Assembly: GCA_004799545.1 (NCBI GenBank)
Contig: SSMU01000005.1
Span: 469,382-533,381 of the forward strand
Reading direction: 5' to 3'
DNA length: 64,000 bases
Origin: Phenylobacterium sp.
Lineage (GTDB): Bacteria > Pseudomonadota > Alphaproteobacteria > Caulobacterales > Caulobacteraceae
This document shows positions 33,987 to 42,255 of the stretch, piece after piece (position 1 is the first letter of the stretch; each line of letters opens with the position of its first letter). Below the pieces are notes generated by a model. The model was not told where the DNA came from. It did not search any database and was given only the letters and a program-made list of their open reading frames with translations. The position numbers were made by a program, and so were the translations under genes.

Positions 33987-35066
33987 ATGGCCGCAGTCGA
34001 GACCGCCGAGCACCAGCGGGAAGAGGCGAACACCGGCACCAAGCCCGTCGCCGAGACCCACAAGTTCGACGAAGCCGCCCTGAACCGCTGGATGCAGGCC
34101 AATGTGGCGGGCTATGCGGGCCCCCTGGAGGTGCGCCAGTTCAAGGGCGGCCAGTCGAACCCGACCTACCAGCTGATCACGCCGGCCAAGAAGTACGTCC
34201 TGCGCCGCAAGCCGCCGGGCAAGCTCTTGCCCTCGGCCCACGCCGTCGACCGCGAGTACAAGGTGATCACCGCGCTCGGGACCACCGGCTTCCCGGTCGC
34301 CAAGACCTATGGCCTGTGCGTCGACGACGGGGTGATCGGCACCTGGTTCTACATCATGGATATGGTCGAGGGCCGCATCCTCTGGGACCAGAGCCTGCCG
34401 CAGTACGAGCCGGCCGAGCGGCGCGCCATCTACAGGGCCAAGATCAAGACCCTCGCCGACCTGCACAACACCGACTACGTCAAGATCGGCCTGGAGGATT
34501 TCGGCAAGCCCGGCAACTACATGGGCCGCCAGGTCGACCGCTGGACCAAGCAGTACAAGGCCTCCGAGACCCAGCAGATCCCGGAGATCGAGCGGCTGAT
34601 CGACTGGCTGCCCAAGACCCTGCCGCCGCAGGAGCGCACCTCGGTCGTGCACGGCGACTACCGGCTCGACAACATGGTGCTCCACGCCACCGAGCCGCGG
34701 GTGGTGGCGGTGCTCGACTGGGAGCTCTCGACGCTCGGCGAGCCGCTCGCCGACTTCACCTACTTCCTGATGAACTGGGTCAACGGCTCGATCTCGCAGA
34801 TCCCCGACCTCAAGGCGCACGGCATCCCGACCATCGAGGAGACCGTCGCCTACTACTGCGAGCTGACCGGGCGCTCCGGCCTGCCGGACCTCTACTGGTA
34901 CTTCTCCTACAACGCCTTCCGGCTGGCCGGCATCCTGCAGGGCATCGTCGGCCGGGTCCGCGACGGCACGGCCAACCATCCCGATGCGGTCAACCAGGCC
35001 GATCGCGTCATGCTGCTGGCCCAGGCGAGCTGGCGCTTCGCCGAGAAGGCCGGGGCTACGGTCTAG
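33987..35066 (+). CDS. APH-family phosphotransferase (ACAD10-like kinase)
   Basis: A 359-aa kinase-fold protein of the aminoglycoside-phosphotransferase superfamily. The catalytic loop is VVHGDYRLDNMVLH and the Mg-binding element is VLDWELSTLGEPLADF. The pattern GGQSNPTYQL early in the protein is typical of ACAD10/11-type kinases, which phosphorylate hydroxy-acyl intermediates. The substrate here is not predictable and antibiotic resistance is not implied. It converges on lpxK with a 4-nt overlap of the ends. Confidence 0.85.
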   Translation: MAAVETAEHQREEANTGTKPVAETHKFDEAALNRWMQANVAGYAGPLEVRQFKGGQSNPTYQLITPAKKYVLRRKPPGKLLPSAHAVDREYKVITALGTTGFPVAKTYGLCVDDGVIGTWFYIMDMVEGRILWDQSLPQYEPAERRAIYRAKIKTLADLHNTDYVKIGLEDFGKPGNYMGRQVDRWTKQYKASETQQIPEIERLIDWLPKTLPPQERTSVVHGDYRLDNMVLHATEPRVVAVLDWELSTLGEPLADFTYFLMNWVNGSISQIPDLKAHGIPTIEETVAYYCELTGRSGLPDLYWYFSYNAFRLAGILQGIVGRVRDGTANHPDAVNQADRVMLLAQASWRFAEKAGATV

Positions 35067-36070
35067 AGGCCTGCTTTCGCCAGCAGGGTGTCCAGCGCCG
35101 CCGGATCGTCGAACTGCGCCCGCACCGGCCAGGCGGTGACGCGGGCGCGCCAGTCCGCGGGCAGGCGGACCCAGTCCTTCTCCGTGGTGATCAGGCCGGC
35201 GCCGAACTGGGCGGCGCGCTCGGCCAGGCGCGTGAGCGTCGCCTCGTCGTAGGCGAAATGGTCGGGGAAGGGGGCGAAATCGGCGAGCTCGCAGCCGGCG
35301 GCCTTCAGCGCCCGCTCCACCTTCCAGGGCTTGCCGACGCCCGCGAAGCCGACCTGTGGCCCGCGCGGCAGGTCGGCGGCCGGCTGCAGATGGGCGGTGC
35401 GCACCGGCGTGAAGCCGAAGGCGGCGACGAGTTCGGCGGCGGGCGCCGCGAGGTCGGCGGGCAGCAGCAGGATCACCGCGTCGGCGCGGGCCAGGCCGGG
35501 CTTCAGGGGTTCACGCATGGGCCCCGCCGGGAACACCCGGCCGTCGCCGAACGGCCACTCCTCGCCGCGGGTCTCGCCGTCGACCACGACCAGCGACAGG
35601 GCCTTCTTCACCGACGGATTCTGGTGGCCGTCGTCCATGACGATCGCCTGCGCGCCGGCCCTGGCGGCGGCGAGGGCGCCCGCTGCGCGGTCGCGGGAGA
35701 CCCAGACCGGGAAATCGCGCGCCAGCATCAGCGGCTCGTCGCCGACCTCGGCGCTGGTGTGGGCCGCGGGATCGACCCGCAGCGGACCCGCGAGGCGTCC
35801 CCCGTAGCCGCGGGAGAGCAGGTGCGCAGCCACGCCGCGCGCGCCGAGGATGCGGGCGATCTCGCGCACCACCGGCGTCTTGCCGGCCCCGCCCAGGGTG
35901 ACGTTGCCGACGCAGATCACCGGCACGCCGGGATCGACGGGCTTGGCGCGGGCGATCCGGCGGGCGGTCGCCGCGGCCCAGATCCAGGAGACCGGGGTCA
36001 GCAGGGCCCGGGTCACCGGCATGGTCCGCCGGCCGCGCTGGTACCACCACTCCGGCGTCGAGAGCTTCAT
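35063..36070 (-). CDS. lpxK: Tetraacyldisaccharide 4'-kinase
   Basis: Phosphorylates the 4' position of the tetraacyl disaccharide to form lipid IVA at the inner membrane. The 335-aa protein has the P-loop GNVTLGGAGKTP near residue 58, and the LLSRGYGG and MDDGHQNPSV segments of LpxK. Its ATG overlaps the waaA stop (ATGA), and it is the last gene of a lipid A/Kdo operon on the minus strand. Confidence 0.95.
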   Translation of the reverse strand: MKLSTPEWWYQRGRRTMPVTRALLTPVSWIWAAATARRIARAKPVDPGVPVICVGNVTLGGAGKTPVVREIARILGARGVAAHLLSRGYGGRLAGPLRVDPAAHTSAEVGDEPLMLARDFPVWVSRDRAAGALAAARAGAQAIVMDDGHQNPSVKKALSLVVVDGETRGEEWPFGDGRVFPAGPMREPLKPGLARADAVILLLPADLAAPAAELVAAFGFTPVRTAHLQPAADLPRGPQVGFAGVGKPWKVERALKAAGCELADFAPFPDHFAYDEATLTRLAERAAQFGAGLITTEKDWVRLPADWRARVTAWPVRAQFDDPAALDTLLAKAGL

Positions 36071-37338
36071 GCCGGCAGCAGGGGGCTGAGCAGGCTCAGC
36101 GCCTGGTCGAGCGCAGCGCCCTGGCGCTCGGCATAGGTCAGGGCCGCCTGGCCGACCCGCTGGGCGGCCTTCGGATCGCCGAGCAGCAGCCCGATCTCGC
36201 GGGCCAGGGCGGCGGCGTCGGCGGCCTCCAGCGCTGCGCCCTCGGCGACCATGGCGTCATAGACCTCGCGGGCGTTGAACGCGTCGGGGCCGGTGATCAT
36301 GGCCTTGCCGAGCCGGGCGGCCTCCAGCGGGTTGTGGCCGCCGACGCCGGGCACAAAGCTGCCGCCCATCACCACCACGTCGGCCAGCCTGAGGAACAGG
36401 CCCATCTCCCCCAGGGTGTCGGCCACATAGGCGGTGGTCTTGGCGCTCAACGCCTCGCCCACGGCGCGGCGCGCCACCTTGAAGCCCGCGGCCGTCAGCT
36501 CCGCCGCCACGGCCTCGCCGCGGTCGGGATGGCGCGGCGCGAGGACCACCAGCGGCGCGCCGGCGTCCCGCGCGGCGGCGGCGATCAGCGTCTCCTCGCC
36601 CGGATGGGTGCTGGCGGCCAGCACCACCTTGCGGCTGCCGACCGCCTTGCCGAGGCGCGCCACCTCCGCCGCGTCGGCCGGCAGGGCCTCGCCGACCAGC
36701 TTGAGGTTGAGGGCCGGCCCGACGGCCGCGCCCAGGGCGCGCAGCCGTTCGGCCGTGGCCGCGTCCTGCGGCATCACCAGGTGGAAGGCGCCCAGCAGGG
36801 CCCGCGCCGCGGCGGGCGAGCGCGCCCAGCCGCCGGCGCTGGCTTCGGTGATCCGCGCCGAGAGCAGGGCCAGGCGGACGCCGCGCGCTTGGGCGCCGAG
36901 GATCAGATTGGGCCAGAGCTCGCTCTCCACCAACAGGCCGGCGTCCGGCCCCCAGTGATCGAGGAAGCGGGCCACCGCGCCCGGACTGTCGACCGGGGCG
37001 AACTGGTGCAGCACCCCGCTCGGCAGGCGTTGGGCCAGCAGCTCTGCGGAGGTCACCGTGCCGGAGGTCACCAGCAGGGCGAGGCTGGGCCGTCGCGCCT
37101 TCAGCGCGGCGATCAGCGGCAGCAGGGACTGGGTCTCGCCGACGCTCACCCCGTGCAGCCAGACCAGCGGCCCGGCGGGACGCGGCTGGCTGGCGCGGCC
37201 CAGGCGCTCGCCGATCCGCGCGGGGTCTTCCTTGCCCTGGCGCGCGCGGGCCCGCAGCAGGGCGGGCGCGAAGGGCGCCAGGAGGCCGGTCGCCGCGGCG
37301 TAGAGGGCCAGCGGCAGGGGGCGGGACTTGCCGCTCAC
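36067..37338 (-). CDS. waaA: 3-deoxy-D-manno-octulosonic acid (Kdo) transferase
   Basis: Adds Kdo to lipid IVA. The 423-aa GT30 enzyme carries VWLHGVSVGETQSLLPLI near the N-terminus, LLVESELWPNL in the middle, and GGSFVPGVGGHNPLEAARLG near the end, as in WaaA/KdtA. The start is the GTG at 37338, which overlaps the CDF stop by four bases (GTGA). A longer upstream frame would run through the CDF gene and is rejected. It is coupled to lpxK downstream. Confidence 0.94.
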   Translation of the reverse strand: MSGKSRPLPLALYAAATGLLAPFAPALLRARARQGKEDPARIGERLGRASQPRPAGPLVWLHGVSVGETQSLLPLIAALKARRPSLALLVTSGTVTSAELLAQRLPSGVLHQFAPVDSPGAVARFLDHWGPDAGLLVESELWPNLILGAQARGVRLALLSARITEASAGGWARSPAAARALLGAFHLVMPQDAATAERLRALGAAVGPALNLKLVGEALPADAAEVARLGKAVGSRKVVLAASTHPGEETLIAAAARDAGAPLVVLAPRHPDRGEAVAAELTAAGFKVARRAVGEALSAKTTAYVADTLGEMGLFLRLADVVVMGGSFVPGVGGHNPLEAARLGKAMITGPDAFNAREVYDAMVAEGAALEAADAAALAREIGLLLGDPKAAQRVGQAALTYAERQGAALDQALSLLSPLLPA

Positions 37339-38360
37339 ACCACCTCGGCCGGGGCGAGCCGGCAGGCCACCGTGGCGTCGGTCTCCAGCTGCAGGGTCGC
37401 GTGGCCGATGTTGAACCGGCGCGACAGGGCCTCGCAGGTCTCGTGCAGGAAGATGTCGCAGTCGCCGTTGGCCGGGCGGATCAGGTGGGCGGTGAGCGCG
37501 GTCTCGGTGGTGCTCATGGCCCAGATGTGCAGGTCGTGCACCTCCGCCACCCCCGGCCGGGCGCGCAGCCAGTCGTTGACCTCGCCGACGTCGATGCCGC
37601 GCGGCGCGGCGTCCAGGGCCAGGTCGACCGAATCGCGCAGCAGGCTCCAAGTGCCGATGATGATCACCACGGCGATCAGCAGCGACAGGGCGGGGTCGAC
37701 CCAGAGCAGGCCGGTGAGCGCGATGATCCCCGCCCCGACGACCACCGCCAGGGACACCGCCGCATCGCCGGCCATGTGCATGAAGGCGCCGCGCACGTTG
37801 AGGTCGTCGCCGCGGCCGCGGAAGAACAACAGCGCCGTGGCGGTGTTGAGGATCACCCCAAGCCCGGCGGTCACCATCACCACGCCGGTGGAGATGGTGG
37901 TGGGTTCAGCGAGGCGCCGCACCGATTCCGAGACGATCACGCCCACCGCCACCAGCAGCATCACCGCATTGGCCAGGGAGGCGAGGATGGTCGCCTTGCG
38001 ATGGCCATAGGTCCGCCGCCCGACCGGGGCGCGCTTGGCCAGCACCGAGGCGCCCCAGGCCAGGAGCAGGGCCAGGACGTCGGACAGGTTGTGGCCGGCG
38101 TCGGCCAGCAGGGCAAGTGAGGAGGAGAACAGGCCGGCCGCCACCTCGGCGACCACGAAGGCCGAGTTCAGCGCGACGCCGATGGCGAAGGCGCGGCCCA
38201 TGTCGGCCGGGACGTGATGGTGGTGGCCGCCGATCCCATGGTGATGGGCGTGGCCATGGTCGTGCGCGTGGCCGTGGTCATGACCGTGGTCGTGCCCATG
38301 GTCATGGTGGTCGTGATGGTCGTGATCTTCCGGAGCCTTGGCCATGGGCCTATGTCTCAC
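37335..38360 (-). CDS. CDF-family divalent metal exporter with His-rich N-terminus
   Basis: An inner-membrane antiporter of 341 residues exporting zinc or a related metal. The N-terminal 50 residues are packed with His and Asp (DHDHHDHHDHGHDHGH), a metal-binding tail. Six membrane helices follow, with ADAGHNLSDVLALLLAWGAS and HMAGDAAVSLAVVVGAG as the metal sites, then a cytosolic domain. Two starts are possible: GTG at 38360 with GGGGAG about 6 nt upstream, or ATG at 38345. It sits inside the lipid A operon, an unexpected place. Confidence 0.9.
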   Translation of the reverse strand: MRHRPMAKAPEDHDHHDHHDHGHDHGHDHGHAHDHGHAHHHGIGGHHHHVPADMGRAFAIGVALNSAFVVAEVAAGLFSSSLALLADAGHNLSDVLALLLAWGASVLAKRAPVGRRTYGHRKATILASLANAVMLLVAVGVIVSESVRRLAEPTTISTGVVMVTAGLGVILNTATALLFFRGRGDDLNVRGAFMHMAGDAAVSLAVVVGAGIIALTGLLWVDPALSLLIAVVIIIGTWSLLRDSVDLALDAAPRGIDVGEVNDWLRARPGVAEVHDLHIWAMSTTETALTAHLIRPANGDCDIFLHETCEALSRRFNIGHATLQLETDATVACRLAPAEVV

Positions 38361-38375
38361 CGCTCTCCCCGCCGA

Positions 38376-39080
38376 TCAATGCGGCGTTCGTCCGACCAGA
38401 GCTTCGGCGCGGCGTGTGGCGGCGGAAAGGCGGGCCGACCAGTCGGCGATCAGGCCCTGGATCGCGGCCTCGTCGGCTTCGGGCGGCACCCGCAGCGGCC
38501 CTTCCCAGACCACGGCGCCCCGGCCGAACGGCGCGGCGAACATCACCTTGTCCCAGGTGTCCATCTGGGTGGCGGGGCTGGCGGCGATGCCCATCAGGAA
38601 CACCGGTTGGCCGGATCGGCGGGCGATCTGCAGGGCGCCGGGCGCGATCATCTCATTGGGGCCGCGCGGCCCGTCGGGCGTCACCACCAGGGCCCCGCCG
38701 CCCTCGACCCAGGTGACCGCCTCGCGGATCGCGGCCACCGCCTGGCGCGCCTTGGCGCTGTCGCCCTTCTTGGCCGAGGAGACGCGGATCGCCGGGAAGC
38801 CCGACATGGCCAGCGCCTGGGCGATGAACTCGCCGTCCGCCGAAGGCGAGACGAAGGCCCGCGTCCGCTTGCGCCACCATTGCGGGGCGGTGGCCAGGCA
38901 CAGCGGGATGCGCCCGTGCCAGAACAGGGCGATGGCGCCGGAGTCGCCGACCAGCACCGGCTCCACGCACTGGACGTTCTCATGGCGCCAACGGACGGTC
39001 CGCAGGATCACCCTGAGATAGGTCCCCAGCACCCAGCCCAGCGCGGCCTGCACGCCGTCGTTCCTGAGGAGGTTCTTCAA
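38376..39080 (-). CDS. DUF374 lysophospholipid acyltransferase-like protein
   Basis: A 234-aa protein of the DUF374/LPLAT-like family. The acyltransferase-like motif appears as FWHGRIPL near the N-terminus, followed by TPDGPRGP in the middle, characteristic of the family. It starts in the overlap ATGA with the msbA-like gene. In alphaproteobacteria DUF374 genes often neighbour msbA and waaA, suggesting addition of a fatty acyl chain to a lipid A precursor, but the biochemical role is not established. Confidence 0.85.
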   Translation of the reverse strand: MKNLLRNDGVQAALGWVLGTYLRVILRTVRWRHENVQCVEPVLVGDSGAIALFWHGRIPLCLATAPQWWRKRTRAFVSPSADGEFIAQALAMSGFPAIRVSSAKKGDSAKARQAVAAIREAVTWVEGGGALVVTPDGPRGPNEMIAPGALQIARRSGQPVFLMGIAASPATQMDTWDKVMFAAPFGRGAVVWEGPLRVPPEADEAAIQGLIADWSARLSAATRRAEALVGRTPH

Positions 39081-40843
39081 GCGGCGGTCTCCGCCTCCAG
39101 GTCCTGGGTCTTGGCCAGGCGGGCGTAGAGGCCGCGCTTGCGCATCAGGCTCTCGTGGTCGCCGGTCTCGACGATGCGGCCGGCCTCGACGACGTAGATG
39201 CGGTCGGCGCCGCGGACGGTGGACAGCCGATGGGCGATCAGGATGGTCGTGCGTCCGGCCATCAGCCGCTTCAGCGCCGCCTGCACCTGGGCCTCGCTCT
39301 CGGTGTCGAGGGCGCTGGTCGCCTCGTCGAGCAGCAGGATCGGGGCGTCCTTCAGGAAGGCGCGGGCGATGGCGATGCGCTGCCGCTGGCCGCCGGAAAG
39401 CCGGGCGCCGGCCTCGCCCACCGAGGTGTCGTAGCCCGCGGGCAGCTGCAGGATGAAGTCGTGCGCCGCGGCCGCGCTGGCCGCCCGCTCCACGTCCGCC
39501 TGGCTGGCCTCGGGCCGGCCATAGGCGATGTTGGCCCGGATGGTGTCGTCGAACAGGAAGGGCTCCTGGGTGACCAGGGCGATCTGGTCGCGCAGCGAAG
39601 CCAGGGTCACCTCGCGCAGGTCATGGCCGTCCACGCGGACCACGCCCGAGGTCACGTCGTAGAAGCGCGGGATCAGGTTCAGGATGGTGGTCTTGCCTCC
39701 GCCCGAGGGGCCGACAAGCGCGACGGTCTCGCCGCGCCGGATCTCGAAATCGATCTCGCTCAGCGCCGGCGGTCCCGCCGCGCTGTAGGAGAAGCCCACC
39801 CGCTCGAAGCGGATCACGCCCTGGCTGCGGGCCAGGACCGAGGCGCCCGGCCGTTCGTCCACCTCCGGCTCCACGTCGAGGGCCACGAACAGCCGCCGCG
39901 CCGCTGACAGGCCCTCGGCGAACACGCCTTGCAGATTGGCCAGCTGGCGGAGCGACTGCGCGGCCATCAGGAAGGCCGAGACGAAGGCGATGAAGCCGCC
40001 CGGCGTCACCCCGCCGCGCCAGCCGGCGAAGGCGATCAGGCCGGCCAGGATGAGGCTGGTGGTGAGTTCGGTCGCCGGCGCCGCCCAGGCGCGGGCGTTG
40101 GCGCCCTTCACCAGGTGCCGCTCGCGGCGACCGATCACCTCGCCGACGCGGCCTTCCTCGAAGGCCTCGCGGTTCTCGATCTTGATCAGCCGGATGCCGT
40201 CCAGGCTCTCCATGATCGCGGTGGAAAGGGCCGAGGTCTCGGCCATGGCGCCCTTGGCGGCCTTGCTCGTCCGCTTGGCGAAGCGACCCATGGCGGCGCC
40301 GGCGGCGGGCGCCGCGACCAGGGCGAGCAAGGCCAGGCCCCAGTCGATGCTGAACATCACCCAGAGCCCGCCGACCACCATGAGGGCGTTCTGGGTGTAG
40401 TTGATCACCCCCGACGTCGCGGCCTCGCGGGTGAGGCCCGCGTCGTAGAGCACCGAGGAGACGAAGGTCCCCGAATGTTGGGCTCGCAGGCGCGACAGGT
40501 CGGCCCGGATCAGCCGCCCGAACAGCTGCCGCTGGATGTCGGCCACCACGCCGTTGCCGATGCGGTTGACCAGCGAGGCCTGCACCACCTGCACCAGGGC
40601 CCTGAGGATGGCCAGGCCGGCGATGGTCAGTGGAATGGTGATGATGGCATGCGGCTTGTGCCGGCCGAGCAGGTCGTCGACCGCGGGCCGGAGGATCTGC
40701 ACCAGCCGGGCGGAGAGGGCGGCGGCCGCCACGGCCGCCAGCAGGGCCACGACCCAGCCCTTCCAGCGCGGCGCCATGTAGACGCGCGCGATCCGCGCCG
40801 CCAGGACGCGGGCGGAAAGCTCGGGCATGGCGGCCTCGCTCAT
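39077..40843 (-). CDS. MsbA-like lipid A ABC exporter
   Basis: A 588-aa permease-ATPase half-transporter. The membrane domain spans about 25-320; Walker A is GPSGGGKTT, the signature is LSGGQRQRIAIARAFL and Walker B is ILLLDEATSALD. Its position as first gene of a lipid A operon (DUF374, CDF, waaA, lpxK) suggests flipping of lipid A-core across the inner membrane. Start at ATG 40843; a GTG one codon earlier is an alternative. It is divergent from the phosphatase gene. Confidence 0.87.
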   Translation of the reverse strand: MSEAAMPELSARVLAARIARVYMAPRWKGWVVALLAAVAAAALSARLVQILRPAVDDLLGRHKPHAIITIPLTIAGLAILRALVQVVQASLVNRIGNGVVADIQRQLFGRLIRADLSRLRAQHSGTFVSSVLYDAGLTREAATSGVINYTQNALMVVGGLWVMFSIDWGLALLALVAAPAAGAAMGRFAKRTSKAAKGAMAETSALSTAIMESLDGIRLIKIENREAFEEGRVGEVIGRRERHLVKGANARAWAAPATELTTSLILAGLIAFAGWRGGVTPGGFIAFVSAFLMAAQSLRQLANLQGVFAEGLSAARRLFVALDVEPEVDERPGASVLARSQGVIRFERVGFSYSAAGPPALSEIDFEIRRGETVALVGPSGGGKTTILNLIPRFYDVTSGVVRVDGHDLREVTLASLRDQIALVTQEPFLFDDTIRANIAYGRPEASQADVERAASAAAAHDFILQLPAGYDTSVGEAGARLSGGQRQRIAIARAFLKDAPILLLDEATSALDTESEAQVQAALKRLMAGRTTILIAHRLSTVRGADRIYVVEAGRIVETGDHESLMRKRGLYARLAKTQDLEAETAA

Positions 40844-40950
40844 CACCCCGAGGTCGGCCGATGCGTCCGCGAAGTCAAGACGGCGCCCCGACGCGCGGCG
40901 CGGCGACCCGCCGGCTTCCTTCCCGGCGATCGAAGCCCTAACTACGCGTG

Positions 40951-41634
40951 ATGACCGGCGAAACCGTGCCCAATGGGTTCGACCTGACCACCGCCCGCGG
41001 GCGGCGGCGGGCCTATGCCGACTACCTCTTGAACGACCACGCCTTCCTGCGCCTGGGCTTCTCCAACGCCCACTGGATCTCCGACGAGCTGGTGCGCACC
41101 AACCAGCCCTGGCCGCATCAACTGGCCGCCTGGAAGCAGCGCGGCGTGAAGACCGTCATCAACCTGCGTGGCGGCTTCGACGGCAGCTTCTACGCCCTGG
41201 AGAAGGCGGCCTGCGCCAGGCTGGGGTTGGAGCTGGTCAATTTCACCGTCGCCTCGCGCGAAGTCCCGAGCCGGGCCCAGGTGCTGGGCGCCAAGGCGCT
41301 GTTCCAGACGATCGCCTATCCGGCGCTGATGCACTGCAAGTCGGGCGCGGACCGAGCCGGGGTGATGAGCGTGCTCTACATGCACTTCCGGCAGGGCAAG
41401 ACGATCCGCGAGGCGATCGACCAGCTGGGCCTGCGCTACCTGCACGTCAAGCAGGGCTACACCGGCGTCCTCGACTACACCTTCGAGCGTTACCTGGCCG
41501 AGGGCGAGCCCGCCGGCCTGTCGTTCCTGGAGTGGGTGGAGAGCCCGGCCTACGACCCCGCAGGCATGAAGGCCCAGTTCCGATCGGAGATCTGGGGACG
41601 ACTGCTCACCGAAACCCTGCTCAGGCGCGAGTGA
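40951..41634 (+). CDS. Protein tyrosine/dual-specificity phosphatase-like
   Basis: A 227-aa cytosolic phosphatase with the Cys-based P-loop HCKSGADRAG (C129, R135). The N-terminal INLRGG segment and the general-acid region are as in bacterial DSP-like enzymes (DUF442/Siw14 neighbours). Such enzymes dephosphorylate proteins or inositol phosphates, and the substrate is unknown. ATG at 40951 is preceded by a GTG; the ATG fits better. It is divergently arranged with the msbA-like gene across about 100 bp. Confidence 0.82.
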   Translation: MTGETVPNGFDLTTARGRRRAYADYLLNDHAFLRLGFSNAHWISDELVRTNQPWPHQLAAWKQRGVKTVINLRGGFDGSFYALEKAACARLGLELVNFTVASREVPSRAQVLGAKALFQTIAYPALMHCKSGADRAGVMSVLYMHFRQGKTIREAIDQLGLRYLHVKQGYTGVLDYTFERYLAEGEPAGLSFLEWVESPAYDPAGMKAQFRSEIWGRLLTETLLRRE

Positions 41635-41696
41635 TCGCCCTTTAAGTGCGAAATCCGACAGACATAAGCCCCGGTTGCAGGCAAGCTGCTCCGGCA

Positions 41697-41912
41697 ATGC
41701 AGGACGGGGCGGACATCATCGCGATCGAGGAAGTCTACACCCTGCTGGGCGTGCGGCGGGACGGCGTCGCCTCGGTGGTTGACCTCGTGGCCGATAGCTC
41801 GGCCCACGCCCATCACCGCGCCGCCACCCTGCTGCGCGAGCACGCCAGCTGCGAGGCCGTGGAGATCTGGCGCGACGGCGTCCTGGTCGAGACCGTCGGC
41901 CGCGAGGCCTAG
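41697..41912 (+). CDS. Small conserved-looking hypothetical protein
   Basis: A 71-residue hydrophilic protein with a mixed helix/strand pattern (EEVYTLLGVRRDGVASVVDL, split from CEAVEIWRDGVLVETV). I chose the ATG at 41697; a GTG 51 nt upstream is in frame. I do not recognise the family. The C-terminal VEIWRDGVLVETV resembles a short beta hairpin seen in many small regulators. It converges on the DUF4170 gene. Confidence 0.5.
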   Translation: MQDGADIIAIEEVYTLLGVRRDGVASVVDLVADSSAHAHHRAATLLREHASCEAVEIWRDGVLVETVGREA

Positions 41913-41922
41913 CTCCAGCGCC

Positions 41923-42174
41923 TTAGTGATCGTGGTCGTGATGCTCGCCGTCCGAATCGGGATCGAGCAGCCGGTGCGCGTGGATGATGAAATAGCGCAT
42001 CAGGGCGTTGTCGACCGTCTCCTGGGCGCGTGAGCGCCAGGCGCGGACGGCCTCCTGATAGTTCGGATAGGCGCCGACCAGGTCGACCTTGCTGAGGTCG
42101 CGGAATTCCGGAACCCCGTCGAGGGTCTTCATCTCCCCGCCGATGACCAGGTGGAGCAGTTGTTTGTCGGGCAT
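41923..42174 (-). CDS. DUF4170 domain protein
   Basis: An 83-aa protein with the DUF4170 signature LVIGGEMKTLDGVPEFRDLSK, VDLVGAYPNY and AWRSRAQETVDNALMRYFIIH. Its function is not known; the family is almost confined to alphaproteobacteria and often sits close to pmbA and a bisphosphate nucleotidase gene. Here pmbA is upstream on the same strand with no such nucleotidase between. The tail is His/Asp-rich (GEHHDHDH). Confidence 0.83.
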   Translation of the reverse strand: MPDKQLLHLVIGGEMKTLDGVPEFRDLSKVDLVGAYPNYQEAVRAWRSRAQETVDNALMRYFIIHAHRLLDPDSDGEHHDHDH

Positions 42175-42255
42175 GGCGGCTCGATTCGATGGGCTGGAAG
42201 TCTTGCCGCCCGGATAGGCCCCCGCCGCCCTGGGATCAAGCGCGCGAAATGTCCC

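Noticed and set aside
33987..35066. Aminoglycoside resistance gene
   Set aside because: The APH fold is shared by many housekeeping kinases; the N-terminal motifs match ACAD10-like proteins.
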